DNA from: Bifidobacterium biavatii DSM 23969
Lineage (GTDB): Bacteria > Actinomycetota > Actinomycetes > Actinomycetales > Bifidobacteriaceae
NCBI RefSeq assembly: GCF_000741165.1
Contig: NZ_JGYN01000002.1
Span: 1-64,000 of the forward strand
Length of the DNA: 64,000 bases
Reading direction: 5' to 3'
The translations under genes were made by a program, and so were the position numbers. The notes under the pieces were generated by a model. That model worked only from the letters and a program-made list of their open reading frames with translations. It was not told where the DNA came from and ran no database searches. This document shows, piece by piece, positions 17,401-25,869 of the stretch. The first letter of the stretch is position 1. Each line of letters starts with the position of its first letter.

Positions 17401-20400
17401 GCCGCCGGCATTGCCGTTACCGTACAGAATCTCGGTACCGGTCGCCTTGACCCGCATGCCCTTGCGATAGCCGACCACGCTGGACGACTTGATGACCGGC
17501 ACGAAAATCTGCGGCATACCAAGCAGTGAACCGAGGTCCAGATCGACCAGACCAAGCAGTTCGACGCTACCAAACTTGGCGACCGAACCGGCTTCCATCG
17601 AACCGACGTAGCCGCCGGCCGCACGCATCGCGGTGACGTTCTTGACGTCCTGCGACTGGCCGTCGGTGATCGTACCGGTGCGCATGAGGCCGACATGTCC
17701 GCCGGCCACGCCGGAGTCGCGCAGGTTCGCACCCAACTCGTAGCACTTCGCCAGCGCGTTCTTCTGGTCGTTACCGGTCAGTTTGTTGGCGGCCTTGATG
17801 CAGTCCTGACGAGCATTCGTATCGCCCGCAAACTGACCGCGGCCGGCGACCACGTTGAAGCCGAAGACGTAACCGTTCAGGAACTTATCGAGAGCGGCCT
17901 GATCCGCAAAGGTCTTCGCCTTCCCAGCCTTGGCAACGTCGGTGAATTCCTTGCCGTACGCGCCGTACTTGCCGATGTTGTCGACCCACGTCTGCCACTG
18001 GTCGATGCTCACGTTGCGCAGTGGACCTGTCACGCGCGTGTGTTCCTCGGTCGGATAGACCAGCTGAAGCGCGCTGACGATGCCGGTGATCTTGAGCAGG
18101 CTGCCCAGCACCGAGATGCTGCCGGCGTCGGCGGTGTCGGCGGCTTCCATGAATCCGGTGAAACCGCCGGCGAGTTCGTGGCCGTAGACGCTGCGGATGC
18201 GCTCGGCATACGCCTCATGCTGACTCACCTCGGCTCCGGCGATGCTCGACCATGCCTTGCTGTTGTTGCCCCAGATATGACCGCCACGGTTATGCCCCAC
18301 ATAGCCGCCCGCCATACCACGGCGGGTGGTGGTGTCGGATGCGGCCTGAGCGCGCACGGCACCTCCACAGATCGCGGCATAAGTGGAGCTGTTACGGATG
18401 GTAGGCACAAAGTCCTGAATCGCGGACACCGCATTCGTCACATCGACGATGTGGCTCAGTACGCTGCCCTTGCCGAGCACGTTGGCCGCGGCACCGGGCT
18501 GCATTGAACCCACATAGCCGCCAGCGGCCACCTGGCCGAAGATGTAGACGAATTCGTGCGCGTTCGAATCCTGGATATGACCGCCCTCAATGTCGCCCAC
18601 GAAACCGCCGGCCATGCCGAGCGGGTCGCTGTCGTTGCCGTTCTTGTGATCGGCCGTGCTGGAGCGCACCGAATAGCCGCCGATGCCGCCGGTCACGTCG
18701 GAATGTTCGATGGTGGAGACGACCACGTTGAACACGCTGAGCAGCTGGCTCACGTCCACCGCGCCGCCGAGCAGGTCAAGGCCCTCGCCCACGGCGGCGG
18801 TGGAACCGATGTCCATCTTGCCGATATAACCGCCTGCATACCGTGCGGAATCCACGGCGTAAGTGCTGCCTTCACCGAGATAGGTCTTATTGATGGCGTC
18901 AGCATCGGTAGTTTCCAGATTCTTGGGCGCCTTGACCGTCGTGCGACGCAGCTGGGTCACGGACGACGTGCTCACCTGCACGCCGGAACCATAGCCGATG
19001 AAGCCACCGGCGGAACCGGCGTTGAGATCGGTGGTGCCGTCGCCGGCGAGTCGCTTGGCGGAAACGGTGAAACCGTAATCACCGTTCTTGTCCACAGCAT
19101 CAGGCTTGGCGGAAGCGGCCTTGAACGTATCAAGGTCGGACTTGACTCCTGCGTACAGCACAAACGGCACGTAGCCGGAAACGAGGCTCAGCAGGCTGGC
19201 GATATCGACCGTGCCGAGTTTGCCGAGCAGACTGATGCCGCCCTTGCCGGCCGTGGCGAGTGCTCCGGACACGACCTTGCCGCCGAAACCGCCGGCGTAG
19301 GCACCACCGGTCACATGGTCGATGTTGATGACCGCCCACGGGCTGGCCTTGACCTTGGTCTGCAGCTCGGCAAGCGTGTCGTCTTCCTTGAGCTCGTCGG
19401 AGGTAAACACATTGATCTTGCCGCTTTCGAGACTGCCGGCGAAACCGCCAGCCACGTCACCGGTCACATAGCCGCCATTCACATAGGTGACGTCGACGTA
19501 CTTGTAATTCGGGATCAGGTACGGCACGGCACCAAGCAGACCGTCAATGGACAGCAGCTTGGCATCCTTCAGCCCCGGCAGCAGACTGGTGTCTTCGGAG
19601 TCGTTGATCGCGTCGGCCAATCCACCGGTGGTGGAATAGCCGACGAAACCACCCGCAGTAGCGTCGGCATGCTCGGTATCGGCAGTTACCGACTTGAGGT
19701 TGGTCACATGCGCGTCGATGGTCTTGGTGCTGTTGGCCTGGCCATAGAAGCCACCCGCGTTGTAGTCGTTGGTCTCACCGGCCGTGTTCTTGCCGGTGGC
19801 GGTGACGGTGAACCCCTCCCCCACGCCGGCAACGCTCGCGTGGCGAACTTCGACCGACGAGAATTTCGCCACCGACAACAGACCGGAAACCTGAATGAGG
19901 CCGAGAAGGTTGATGCCTTGCGTTCCCACGGTATCGCTCGGGCCGGTGAAGCCGATATAGCCGCCGGCTTCTCCCTGCGCCTGAACGCTGGCGAGATTCG
20001 TCAGAGGCACATTCCATATATTGCCGCCGGTCGCGAAACCGATGACGCCGCCTGCGTAAAGCCTGCCGGACGACACTTTCAGACCGTCCGTATTGTCGCC
20101 GGCAATGGTGACGTTCGACAGTTCGAACGCTGCGAACTGATTGTTGTCACCGAGCGTGGAAGGAAGATCCTTGAAGGCTTTCTTCAGTTCCTCGGTGATC
20201 GTTCCGATGACATCATTGATATCCAGAACGCTGTTGAGCAGAGCCGCAACGGCAGTCGGCTTCAGTGAGCCTGCGACGCCGCCGGCATATGAGCCACCAG
20301 CCGTCACCGATCGTACGCCCTTGATGGATGTCGAACGCGAGGTCGGGAACGCGCGCGGATTGTTGTATTTCCACAACGCGAACTTCTTAAGGTGCTCCTC

Positions 20401-23079
20401 CGAGGAATCGCCGATCACCGTACCGTCACCTGCACCGACGAGACCGCCCGCATAATCGCCCTGGGCGCTGACATCGATGGTTCCGTCCATCTGCGTGCCA
20501 AGGATCGCGGAGGGGCTGACGCCGGCAAGGCTCAGCAGATCACCGGAATTATTGGTGTTGAGTGCTTTGCCTTCCAGCAAATTGGCGACGAGGTTCACCA
20601 CACTCTTGACCACGGTCTTGCTGGAATCATCAGCACTGCCCAGATCAAGGGCCCAGCCGACGGACGCTTTGCCGGTGAAACCACCTGCGTACGATTCGTC
20701 TTTATCGGTATCCTTGTTCTTGGCAGCTTTCACGGAGACAGTACCGGATACACCGTCATTCACCGCATACGAATTGGCCATCGCACCGGAGAATCCACCG
20801 GCGTACGAGACCGCCTGCACGTGAACGCCGCCTGTGGCAGTAAGCGTCGAACCCTGAATAAGGCTCTGCGGTTTGAGCAGGGACAGCAGATCCACGTCCA
20901 ACGACTTGAGCAGGCCGCCGATCGAACCGTCACGGGTGACGCCGGCAAAACCGCCCGCGTACATGTTCGCACGAACAGCGAACGCTTCCTCGCTGGAAAC
21001 GGACGAGTTCTCGATGATCGTACCGGATTGCATGCCGACGAAGCCGCCAGCAAAATCGGAATCAGCATTGCCCAGAGTGACGCCGGCCTTGAAATTCGTG
21101 ACCTTGGACTCGGAGATAACAGGATTGTCGTATCCGGTGGGGATGAGACTATCCAGTCCAAGTACGCCGGACAACAACCAATTCACCAAATCGCCAGCGC
21201 CCAGATATGGGATAAGGTTGAGAATTCTGGTCAATAGCTGAGTCAGATCACCCAAAGTACCGGAAAGGACCACATCATATTGGGTGGAGCCTTCCGCATA
21301 GCCAACGAATCCACCCGTCATATTCTTGACATTGGAAACCGAGACATTCTCAACCTCGCACGCGACGACATGCGAGTCTCCATAGATACGACCTGCAAAT
21401 GCTCCGGTAGCAAAATTGGACGGATTCTCCGCATGCAATGTCAGCAGCTTCTGAAGATTCAGCTCAATATGAAGAAGCTTCAGCAGATTGTCGAGAATCC
21501 AGCCGAGTCCCTCGGTAATGGCACCCAAAAGAGTGGTATTGTCCTTCGCTTTCGAAGATTCGTTTGAGACAGTGACGTCACTGAGCTTGAGATTGGCGAC
21601 GGTTACGTGCCCAGACCCCAACAGCTTGCCTGCCGCAAATGTCGTAGAAGGCGAGATTGACGCAAAGAAGCCGATGCCCTGCTGATGCTGGGTATCCAGT
21701 TCGCCGGTCTGGCGAACGACGACATTGCTGATGACGGGCTTCGTAACGTTTCCGTCTTTCACGCCAAGACCATCATCGGCGATCTGATCGAAGAGGTTGC
21801 CCTGAACATCGCCATCCGCCGCAACCGCACCGACCATCGTGCCGGAAAACATGAGCGGGGTCCAGTTCGTGTTGTTGGTGTCCGCTGCGTTCTTGGACAG
21901 ATCAATGTCACGGAAGACGATGTAGTTCGCCGTGGAAGAGTAGGTCACGCCCGTTGTGGTGGCATGGCCTTTTGCAGCGACTTCATTGCCAGAATCATCC
22001 AAGGTAACGTATCGTTCGCGTTTCTTGACGATCAGGATGTCACCGAGCTCATCACTCTTCTCACTGGCACCATCATCCAATGTCGAAGTGTCATTAAGGT
22101 CAGCGTCGCCAGCATAGATTTGCGTCTTAGAACCAGCAACATCTACCCAACCGTAGATGGGGACGCCCAAAGTACCGGTGCCGGTCTGTTTGTACTCCTG
22201 TGTGATTTGCCAAACCGGGCGCGTTACTTTTTTATCCGAGCCAATGGCACGCAGCTGCTGTTCGTTACCGATGAGGATATAAGTTTTGCCGTTGATTTTC
22301 TTGATGACTTGGCCTTCGAAGTCGCGGCCGCCGAGGGTGGAGACGGTAGCCTGAGTGCTGGCATCGGAAGCAGCGGAAGACTCATCGCTGGTCGTATCAT
22401 CGTTTGCAGTAGCGTCATCGGACTTGTTGTCGGAGTCGGCCGTATCCGTTTTGCCGGTCGTATCGGACTTGCCGTTATTTGTCACAGCGTCGGCAGTGTC
22501 GTCAGCATCGATAGCGTCGGTCTTCTTGCCGTCGGCCGAAGATGCGAACGAATCAGTCTTGGCTTCGGAATCGGCGGTCGCGTCGGACTGGGCGCTCCCC
22601 TCCCCCGCCGTGCCGGCGGTGCCGTTCAGGGCGGACGAATCGTTGGAGAATGCGGAATCGGACTGGAATGCGGAATTCTGCTTGAACGTCACACCGGTTT
22701 TGCCGTTGGCGTTGCTGGAAGTGGATGTTGCAGAGTCCGTACCCGACGTGTTCGAATCGACTGCCGCATTGTCCTTGCTCTTGGCGACTTCGTTCTTGGC
22801 GATTTCGTTGGCCGCGGAGACGATGGTGTTGTCGGTGACAACTTTGCCGTTGGAAATAACCGTGACATTCGACCCAACTGTCGAATTTACTGTCGAAACT
22901 GTCGAATTAACGATCGAGCTGATATCGATATTCTGCGCTTGCGCAGGAATGGCGCAGGTCAGGGACAAGGCAGCAACGACAAGGGAGGCGACGGTCTTGC
23001 GGCGATCGAAAGTATGGAAACGCTGCGGCTTTGCGCCGTTTTTGCTCCTATCCTTTCGCCTGTTCAAGCCAAATCGCAT
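14413..23079 (-). CDS. Giant GLUG-repeat adhesin with Cna-B domain, sortase anchored (pilus tip)
   Basis: A 2,888-aa secreted protein. A long basic n-region and signal peptide end near CAIPAQAQ (residue 49). A Ser/Asp/Ala/Thr-rich low-complexity region (about 60-260) follows. From about 400 to 2450 there are roughly thirty GG[FYV]xG motifs (AGGFVGYA, AGGYIGK, AGGFAG and so on), which resemble GLUG-type repeats and suggest a long beta-solenoid stalk. A Cna-B-like domain (DLTLRKVWDDNGG onward, about 2685-2846) precedes MPDTG at 2847, a membrane helix and an Arg/Lys tail. AGAGGTGAGAG precedes ATG 23079, and a TGA in frame six bases upstream excludes an earlier start. It is first in the pilus operon and probably the tip subunit. 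A G10 tract lies 60-70 bp upstream of the start. Confidence 0.9.
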   Translation of the reverse strand: MRFGLNRRKDRSKNGAKPQRFHTFDRRKTVASLVVAALSLTCAIPAQAQNIDISSIVNSTVSTVNSTVGSNVTVISNGKVVTDNTIVSAANEIAKNEVAKSKDNAAVDSNTSGTDSATSTSSNANGKTGVTFKQNSAFQSDSAFSNDSSALNGTAGTAGEGSAQSDATADSEAKTDSFASSADGKKTDAIDADDTADAVTNNGKSDTTGKTDTADSDNKSDDATANDDTTSDESSAASDASTQATVSTLGGRDFEGQVIKKINGKTYILIGNEQQLRAIGSDKKVTRPVWQITQEYKQTGTGTLGVPIYGWVDVAGSKTQIYAGDADLNDTSTLDDGASEKSDELGDILIVKKRERYVTLDDSGNEVAAKGHATTTGVTYSSTANYIVFRDIDLSKNAADTNNTNWTPLMFSGTMVGAVAADGDVQGNLFDQIADDGLGVKDGNVTKPVISNVVVRQTGELDTQHQQGIGFFASISPSTTFAAGKLLGSGHVTVANLKLSDVTVSNESSKAKDNTTLLGAITEGLGWILDNLLKLLHIELNLQKLLTLHAENPSNFATGAFAGRIYGDSHVVACEVENVSVSNVKNMTGGFVGYAEGSTQYDVVLSGTLGDLTQLLTRILNLIPYLGAGDLVNWLLSGVLGLDSLIPTGYDNPVISESKVTNFKAGVTLGNADSDFAGGFVGMQSGTIIENSSVSSEEAFAVRANMYAGGFAGVTRDGSIGGLLKSLDVDLLSLLKPQSLIQGSTLTATGGVHVQAVSYAGGFSGAMANSYAVNDGVSGTVSVKAAKNKDTDKDESYAGGFTGKASVGWALDLGSADDSSKTVVKSVVNLVANLLEGKALNTNNSGDLLSLAGVSPSAILGTQMDGTIDVSAQGDYAGGLVGAGDGTVIGDSSEEHLKKFALWKYNNPRAFPTSRSTSIKGVRSVTAGGSYAGGVAGSLKPTAVAALLNSVLDINDVIGTITEELKKAFKDLPSTLGDNNQFAAFELSNVTIAGDNTDGLKVSSGRLYAGGVIGFATGGNIWNVPLTNLASVQAQGEAGGYIGFTGPSDTVGTQGINLLGLIQVSGLLSVAKFSSVEVRHASVAGVGEGFTVTATGKNTAGETNDYNAGGFYGQANSTKTIDAHVTNLKSVTADTEHADATAGGFVGYSTTGGLADAINDSEDTSLLPGLKDAKLLSIDGLLGAVPYLIPNYKYVDVTYVNGGYVTGDVAGGFAGSLESGKINVFTSDELKEDDTLAELQTKVKASPWAVINIDHVTGGAYAGGFGGKVVSGALATAGKGGISLLGKLGTVDIASLLSLVSGYVPFVLYAGVKSDLDTFKAASAKPDAVDKNGDYGFTVSAKRLAGDGTTDLNAGSAGGFIGYGSGVQVSTSSVTQLRRTTVKAPKNLETTDADAINKTYLGEGSTYAVDSARYAGGYIGKMDIGSTAAVGEGLDLLGGAVDVSQLLSVFNVVVSTIEHSDVTGGIGGYSVRSSTADHKNGNDSDPLGMAGGFVGDIEGGHIQDSNAHEFVYIFGQVAAGGYVGSMQPGAAANVLGKGSVLSHIVDVTNAVSAIQDFVPTIRNSSTYAAICGGAVRAQAASDTTTRRGMAGGYVGHNRGGHIWGNNSKAWSSIAGAEVSQHEAYAERIRSVYGHELAGGFTGFMEAADTADAGSISVLGSLLKITGIVSALQLVYPTEEHTRVTGPLRNVSIDQWQTWVDNIGKYGAYGKEFTDVAKAGKAKTFADQAALDKFLNGYVFGFNVVAGRGQFAGDTNARQDCIKAANKLTGNDQKNALAKCYELGANLRDSGVAGGHVGLMRTGTITDGQSQDVKNVTAMRAAGGYVGSMEAGSVAKFGSVELLGLVDLDLGSLLGMPQIFVPVIKSSSVVGYRKGMRVKATGTEILYGNGNAGGYVGMMVGGQIWGDRDQNGDELKKDSQGKYPTAAGANVSNLRKVSGTNNVGGYVGLAVSGSTADVDTNASEGFLQTVLNSLINNANPAHLVNLLQATVVTIRGAHVSADDKAWGYTVEGKYTLTTGTGVSAVPTTKYAVTAGGFAGSLQAAILGDRNSAKGSGTAADTSNDPSENTVSDLRAVEGGQYAGGFFGLADVSSVASVGGGTSGTTGDTNLVLKLLKVGNVGVLEAFRTFIYDGRVTGVADGIQVKAHDSNTSGLLDSTRFTGSAGGFGGGLINGSVKKSSVTNLNSVTGLNYTGGFIGHLGKSGTVDVSKVKGLNSDLVGLTAGILDIWGSHVEDATVTGISAGFTVTSTHEGQNYGKTESLDDDKNRHGAEIAGGFAGYADLARMSNCKVVGLKKVTSSEMAGGFAGRTSYADLINAGINSKLVDALLRFLINPLLKILYVSNAQNLTNKLAEFKKNNLSWLIKFIDLDILANGNLIYVNLLGLKISIGLNKNDPNNKMDDTAIIQIGDSKIEVACSEANGIAPEAVKNVNVQLIKANRTKIAGSSVQGIADGYDVFGGGATQESDGTDNLATGYAGGFVAWNDYGLLENDDMTYADTIRGTAGLVGPFTGKTNYESSYGFNDQYSIEGSGTDILGQTTQNTYHIYRDVPWSWSYALTKDKKQFTFGSHMDDGTGSTGSEGTSGVLKLHLNRYDVAHLQYKKEKGQLVEEPYIKQFADYKDALVSNNVGGVNDPDENGAKKSKFMNVYVSAAEAVLMLNVAVTDNTSGLTPEPDDGQDPCGLDGCQSIDLTLRKVWDDNGGRAVERPKSVTLRITATYTDASGNVVTPANIYCPTDDCATGSNPTENPDSYTKQGNPWNVTLSADDASAANGNTWRKVVKNLPIAVQDDGGTIHPYTYTVQEIAVTYQGKDPVRDYDKTPTDAGYHVTVAYDSKEYVATVTNAPWKMPDTGGHGALWLAVFAVTLLGLGTAWYVRDGSRSRKRGRHVM

Positions 23080-23138
23080 CTCTCACCTCTCGTTGTAGCG
23101 AACGGTTCTCCTCACTGCGAAATCTGTCGACAACTTAA

Positions 23139-23148
23139 CCCCCCCCCC
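23139..23148 (-). promoter_or_regulatory. G10 homopolymer upstream of the giant adhesin gene
   Basis: Ten consecutive C on the plus strand (G on the coding strand) lie 60-69 bp before the adhesin ATG. The tract follows TTGTCAT and overlaps a short leader ORF (ATG plus glycine codons). Slippage during replication could change promoter spacing or the leader frame. With eleven G the leader would end at the TGA six bases before the adhesin ATG. Phase-variable G tracts in bifidobacterial pilus loci are known; the role here is inferred. Confidence 0.55.
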
Positions 23149-23363
23149 ATGACAAATATGGACAGATCATGCCCGAATGTTGGGTAACAGCATCGATATA
23201 AATCGTCAAATTCGACACGCATAGAACGGTTGACATTACGTCAAAAAATGGCAAAAACACAGCGAAATCAAGCTGAAATGAGAAACTAGGCACCTTTGCC
23301 AGTTAACGCTCACACAAAAATTGAGCATACCCCCGAGCGATCCGACAATACGACACGCCGAAG

Positions 23364-23873
23364 CTACGACACCGTAACCTTCGAGACCAGCATCACCTGC
23401 AGCTCTTGGATCTGACGCTTCAGATCGGCGTTCTCCTGCTCCAGACGATCGATGTAATTCGTCTGCTGGACCAGCATCCGATTGCACACGTCCAACGACA
23501 GCAGATTCGCCGCCGAACCCGGCACCGACACCGGCGCATCGGACACAGAACCCGCTGGTGCCTGCACCAGCCCCTCGTCAACGCCGTCCGCCACGGCCTT
23601 CTCCCGCTCATGCCGCCAACGCGACGTGCAGCGCTCGATTCGCTTGTATCCGACAATCGACGGATCCAATCCAGCCGCACGGAAAATCGCGACCGGCCCT
23701 TCGCCGGCATCCACGCGCCGCAGAAAATCCTCACGGAACCACTGATGGAACACGATGCGGTTGCCACTCACGCTCACCACGGCGGGCAGCGATTCCAAAT
23801 ACGCCCGCTGTTCGTCGGTAAACCGGAGACGGCGACCCGACGCATCCCGCTCAACATCCTGCGCGTCCGACAA
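23364..23873 (-). CDS. Small HTH / coiled-coil protein, transposase OrfA-like
   Basis: A 169-aa protein with an N-terminal DNA-binding-like domain (residues 15-75: FTDEQRAYLESLPAVVSV, then GLDPSIVGYKRIERCTSRW) and a C-terminal coiled coil (YIDRLEQENADLKRQIQELQ). It resembles the HTH part of IS3-type OrfA proteins but no catalytic OrfB follows. A clear paralogue is encoded at 45212-45796, sharing the G.KRIERC..RW block and the terminal coiled coil. The TTG start at 23873 is supported by AAGGAGG four bases upstream. It lies upstream of the giant adhesin gene on the same strand. It may be a domesticated transposase fragment acting as a regulator, but function is unproven. Confidence 0.68.
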   Translation of the reverse strand: MSDAQDVERDASGRRLRFTDEQRAYLESLPAVVSVSGNRIVFHQWFREDFLRRVDAGEGPVAIFRAAGLDPSIVGYKRIERCTSRWRHEREKAVADGVDEGLVQAPAGSVSDAPVSVPGSAANLLSLDVCNRMLVQQTNYIDRLEQENADLKRQIQELQVMLVSKVTVS

Positions 23874-24098
23874 CTTGCCTCCTTAGCTCTCGCAACGCTC
23901 TTGACTCCATCGTTACAGCCCGCCAGCCCGCCGACTGCCCGGCCAGCCTCACTGCAATGGTTGTCATCCTACCAACACACGCGACCATCCCAACCAAAAC
24001 CGACACATCACCGCGCATCCTCATCTCTGCACGGCAAAAATACGACGAGGGGGCATTATCCGTCCGCGAGTCACGCGCAATCATGCACCCAAGCGCAA

Positions 24099-25454
24099 TC
24101 ATGCACCCAATGTGGCAACAGGCACGACGAGAATGCCGTCGCGACGCCGATATGCCTTTTTGCCACGACCCACAAGGAACATCATGAACTCAGGCTCACG
24201 GACTTGCGCCGCTGGATTACCGCAAATTTTATCCCGGAACGATAACAGCTTGCCCGCATTCTCATCAGTGACCTTCAGATCGCTGAGCTTGATCTCGATT
24301 GCACCCCATCTACCGTCGGCAAGTTCGATCACCACGTCAACCTCCAAGCCCTTTTCGTCGCGATAATACGCAATGCGATTGCCTGTTCCGGACATCGCGG
24401 ACAAATACACGTTGAGGTCGCGCAGGCATAGTACCTCAAATAAATCTCCAAGGGTCTGAGTATCCCTCATCATCGTGCGAGGCGAGGCGCCCAATATCGC
24501 GGCCGGCAACGATGGGTCCACGAAATACCGCTTCGGCTTGGTACGCACCCGCCGCTTCGATCTCAACGGCGGATCCCAACCGCTAAGGTCAGTCAACAGA
24601 TACAGGTCCATAAGCATGTCCAGATAATTCTTCACCGTCTGCTCATCCGGCCGACGATCGTCATCGCCATAAGACATATCCGTCGCCAGCGTGGAATATG
24701 TGGGAGCCTGCGACACGTTCATGGAGAGAGCCTTCATCAGAGCTCGGGCCGTCTGCGGATTCTTCCCCAGCTTAGGTACGCTGACGTCCAACACGCTGGC
24801 AATATATTCGCCGGGAGCCTCCATTGCGAACTCGTCTTCCACGCCCAAACTTGCAGGCCATCCTCCCCGGCAGCACCATCGCGCAATTTCAGCGATGTCC
24901 GTCTGCCGTTCAGCAGGCGAGAACGTTCCATCGAATAACGACGACAGGCTGACGTCGCCCGTAGAATCCCCCGACTCCGACAAACTCATCGGCCACATGC
25001 GCAATCTCGCCATGCGCCCGGTTCCGCTATGATGAATCGCCGTCCGATCCTTCGGCATCGACGATCCAGTCAGAATGAGCTGTCCTTTGTGGTTCGCATT
25101 CTCATCCACATGCCGCCTTGCCGCATCCCACACGGAAGGCACATCCTGCCATTCATCAATCAAATGTGGCTCTGCACCGGTCAATACCAGCGAGGGATCC
25201 GTCATCGCCGCGTCAAAGGTGGCCGCGTCATCCAGCCGATCCGCACTGCGCGCATGACGAAGGGCGGTCCAGGTCTTGCCACACCACTTGGGACCAACGA
25301 TCTCCACGGCGCCAAACGCACGCAGCAACTTTCCCAACCGATCATCAATGACACGATTCTGATATCCACTGGGAGTAAGCTCTGACCATTCTCTGTGCAT
25401 CCCAGCATCCAGCGTACTGTTTTGAGAGATCGCATTGCGCTCAAAACCGTTCAT
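24099..25454 (-). CDS. AAA-ATPase with DUF4143 / nuclease-like C-terminus (first copy)
   Basis: A 451-aa ATPase of the AAA_14-DUF4143 type. The P-loop GPKWCGKT is near residues 54-61 and Walker B LIDEW near 100, with a conserved LTGSS sensor segment. A middle winged-helix-like part has the typical FEVLCLRDL region. The C-terminal domain contains EVDVVIEL...AIEIKLSD, which keeps the D...E-x-K pattern of PD-(D/E)XK nucleases. The biological role of the family is not settled. ATG 25454 is chosen because AAAGGA lies six bases before it; a TTG at 25460 is possible. Four 23-bp direct repeats lie 55-146 bp upstream. A second member is encoded at 52333-53592. No signal peptide is present. Confidence 0.82.
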   Translation of the reverse strand: MNGFERNAISQNSTLDAGMHREWSELTPSGYQNRVIDDRLGKLLRAFGAVEIVGPKWCGKTWTALRHARSADRLDDAATFDAAMTDPSLVLTGAEPHLIDEWQDVPSVWDAARRHVDENANHKGQLILTGSSMPKDRTAIHHSGTGRMARLRMWPMSLSESGDSTGDVSLSSLFDGTFSPAERQTDIAEIARWCCRGGWPASLGVEDEFAMEAPGEYIASVLDVSVPKLGKNPQTARALMKALSMNVSQAPTYSTLATDMSYGDDDRRPDEQTVKNYLDMLMDLYLLTDLSGWDPPLRSKRRVRTKPKRYFVDPSLPAAILGASPRTMMRDTQTLGDLFEVLCLRDLNVYLSAMSGTGNRIAYYRDEKGLEVDVVIELADGRWGAIEIKLSDLKVTDENAGKLLSFRDKICGNPAAQVREPEFMMFLVGRGKKAYRRRDGILVVPVATLGA

Positions 25455-25508
25455 TTCCAATCCTTTCCAAGCTTCACAGCAGTTAAGCCCCTGTTGAAAT
25501 CCGCTATA

Positions 25509-25600
25509 GTATCGATTTTACGCCATTTTCAATATAGATTTTACGCTAATATGGATACTGATTTTACGCCTATCCGAATATCGATTTTACGCCCAGCTGA
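25509..25600. repeat. Four 23-bp direct repeats upstream of the first AAA/DUF4143 gene
   Basis: Units start at 25509, 25532, 25555 and 25578, exactly 23 bp apart. All share the core GATTTTACGC preceded by TAT[C/A] or TACT. The remaining bases vary. The array ends 55 bp upstream of the AAA gene ATG and lies between that gene (minus strand) and the FMN riboswitch (plus strand). The exact period and head-to-tail arrangement look like iterated protein-binding sites. The unit is too short, and there are no spacers, for a CRISPR array. Confidence 0.85.
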
Positions 25601-25717
25601 CCACGATGCGTCACCACGAGCCAACCACACTGATGTGCCGACATCGCCACCATGCGAACAGGTTTCGCATATGGCGGACGCGAAATCCGCGGGTGAGGGT
25701 ATACGTTGGGGACGTAA

Positions 25718-25859
25718 GTTTCAGGGAAGGTGAAAATCCTTACTGGCGGTAAACGCCCGGCCGACCTCATAACGGCCCCACGCGCAAGCCCGCGACCCGC
25801 GAAAGCGGCTGATCCGGTGAGAATCCGGGGCCAACGGTTACAGTCCGGATGGAAGAAAC
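25718..25859 (+). promoter_or_regulatory. FMN riboswitch (RFN element)
   Basis: The conserved RFN blocks are present in order: AGGGAAGGTGAAAATCC, then ACTGGCGGTAAAC, AGCCCGCGACC, then GGCCAACGGTTACAGTCC and GGATGGAAGAAAC. GTTTC (25718-25722) pairs with GAAAC (25855-25859) as P1. The GGAG ribosome-binding site of ribU (25860-25863) directly abuts P1, so FMN binding probably blocks translation initiation. The ATG inside the conserved GGATGGAAG block (25849) is part of the aptamer and not the start codon. Confidence 0.95.
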
Positions 25860-25869
25860 GGAGCTCAGC

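Noticed and set aside
23236-23487. 83-aa minus-strand frame near the first HTH gene
   Set aside because: It overlaps the HTH gene in another frame and continues into AT-rich non-coding DNA. It has no start signal.
25509-25600. Possible CRISPR array
   Set aside because: The period is 23 bp without room for spacers, and there are no cas genes in the window.
25849-25869. Earlier ATG for ribU
   Set aside because: It lies inside the conserved GGATGGAAG block of the FMN riboswitch. ATG 25870 has GGAG at the right distance.
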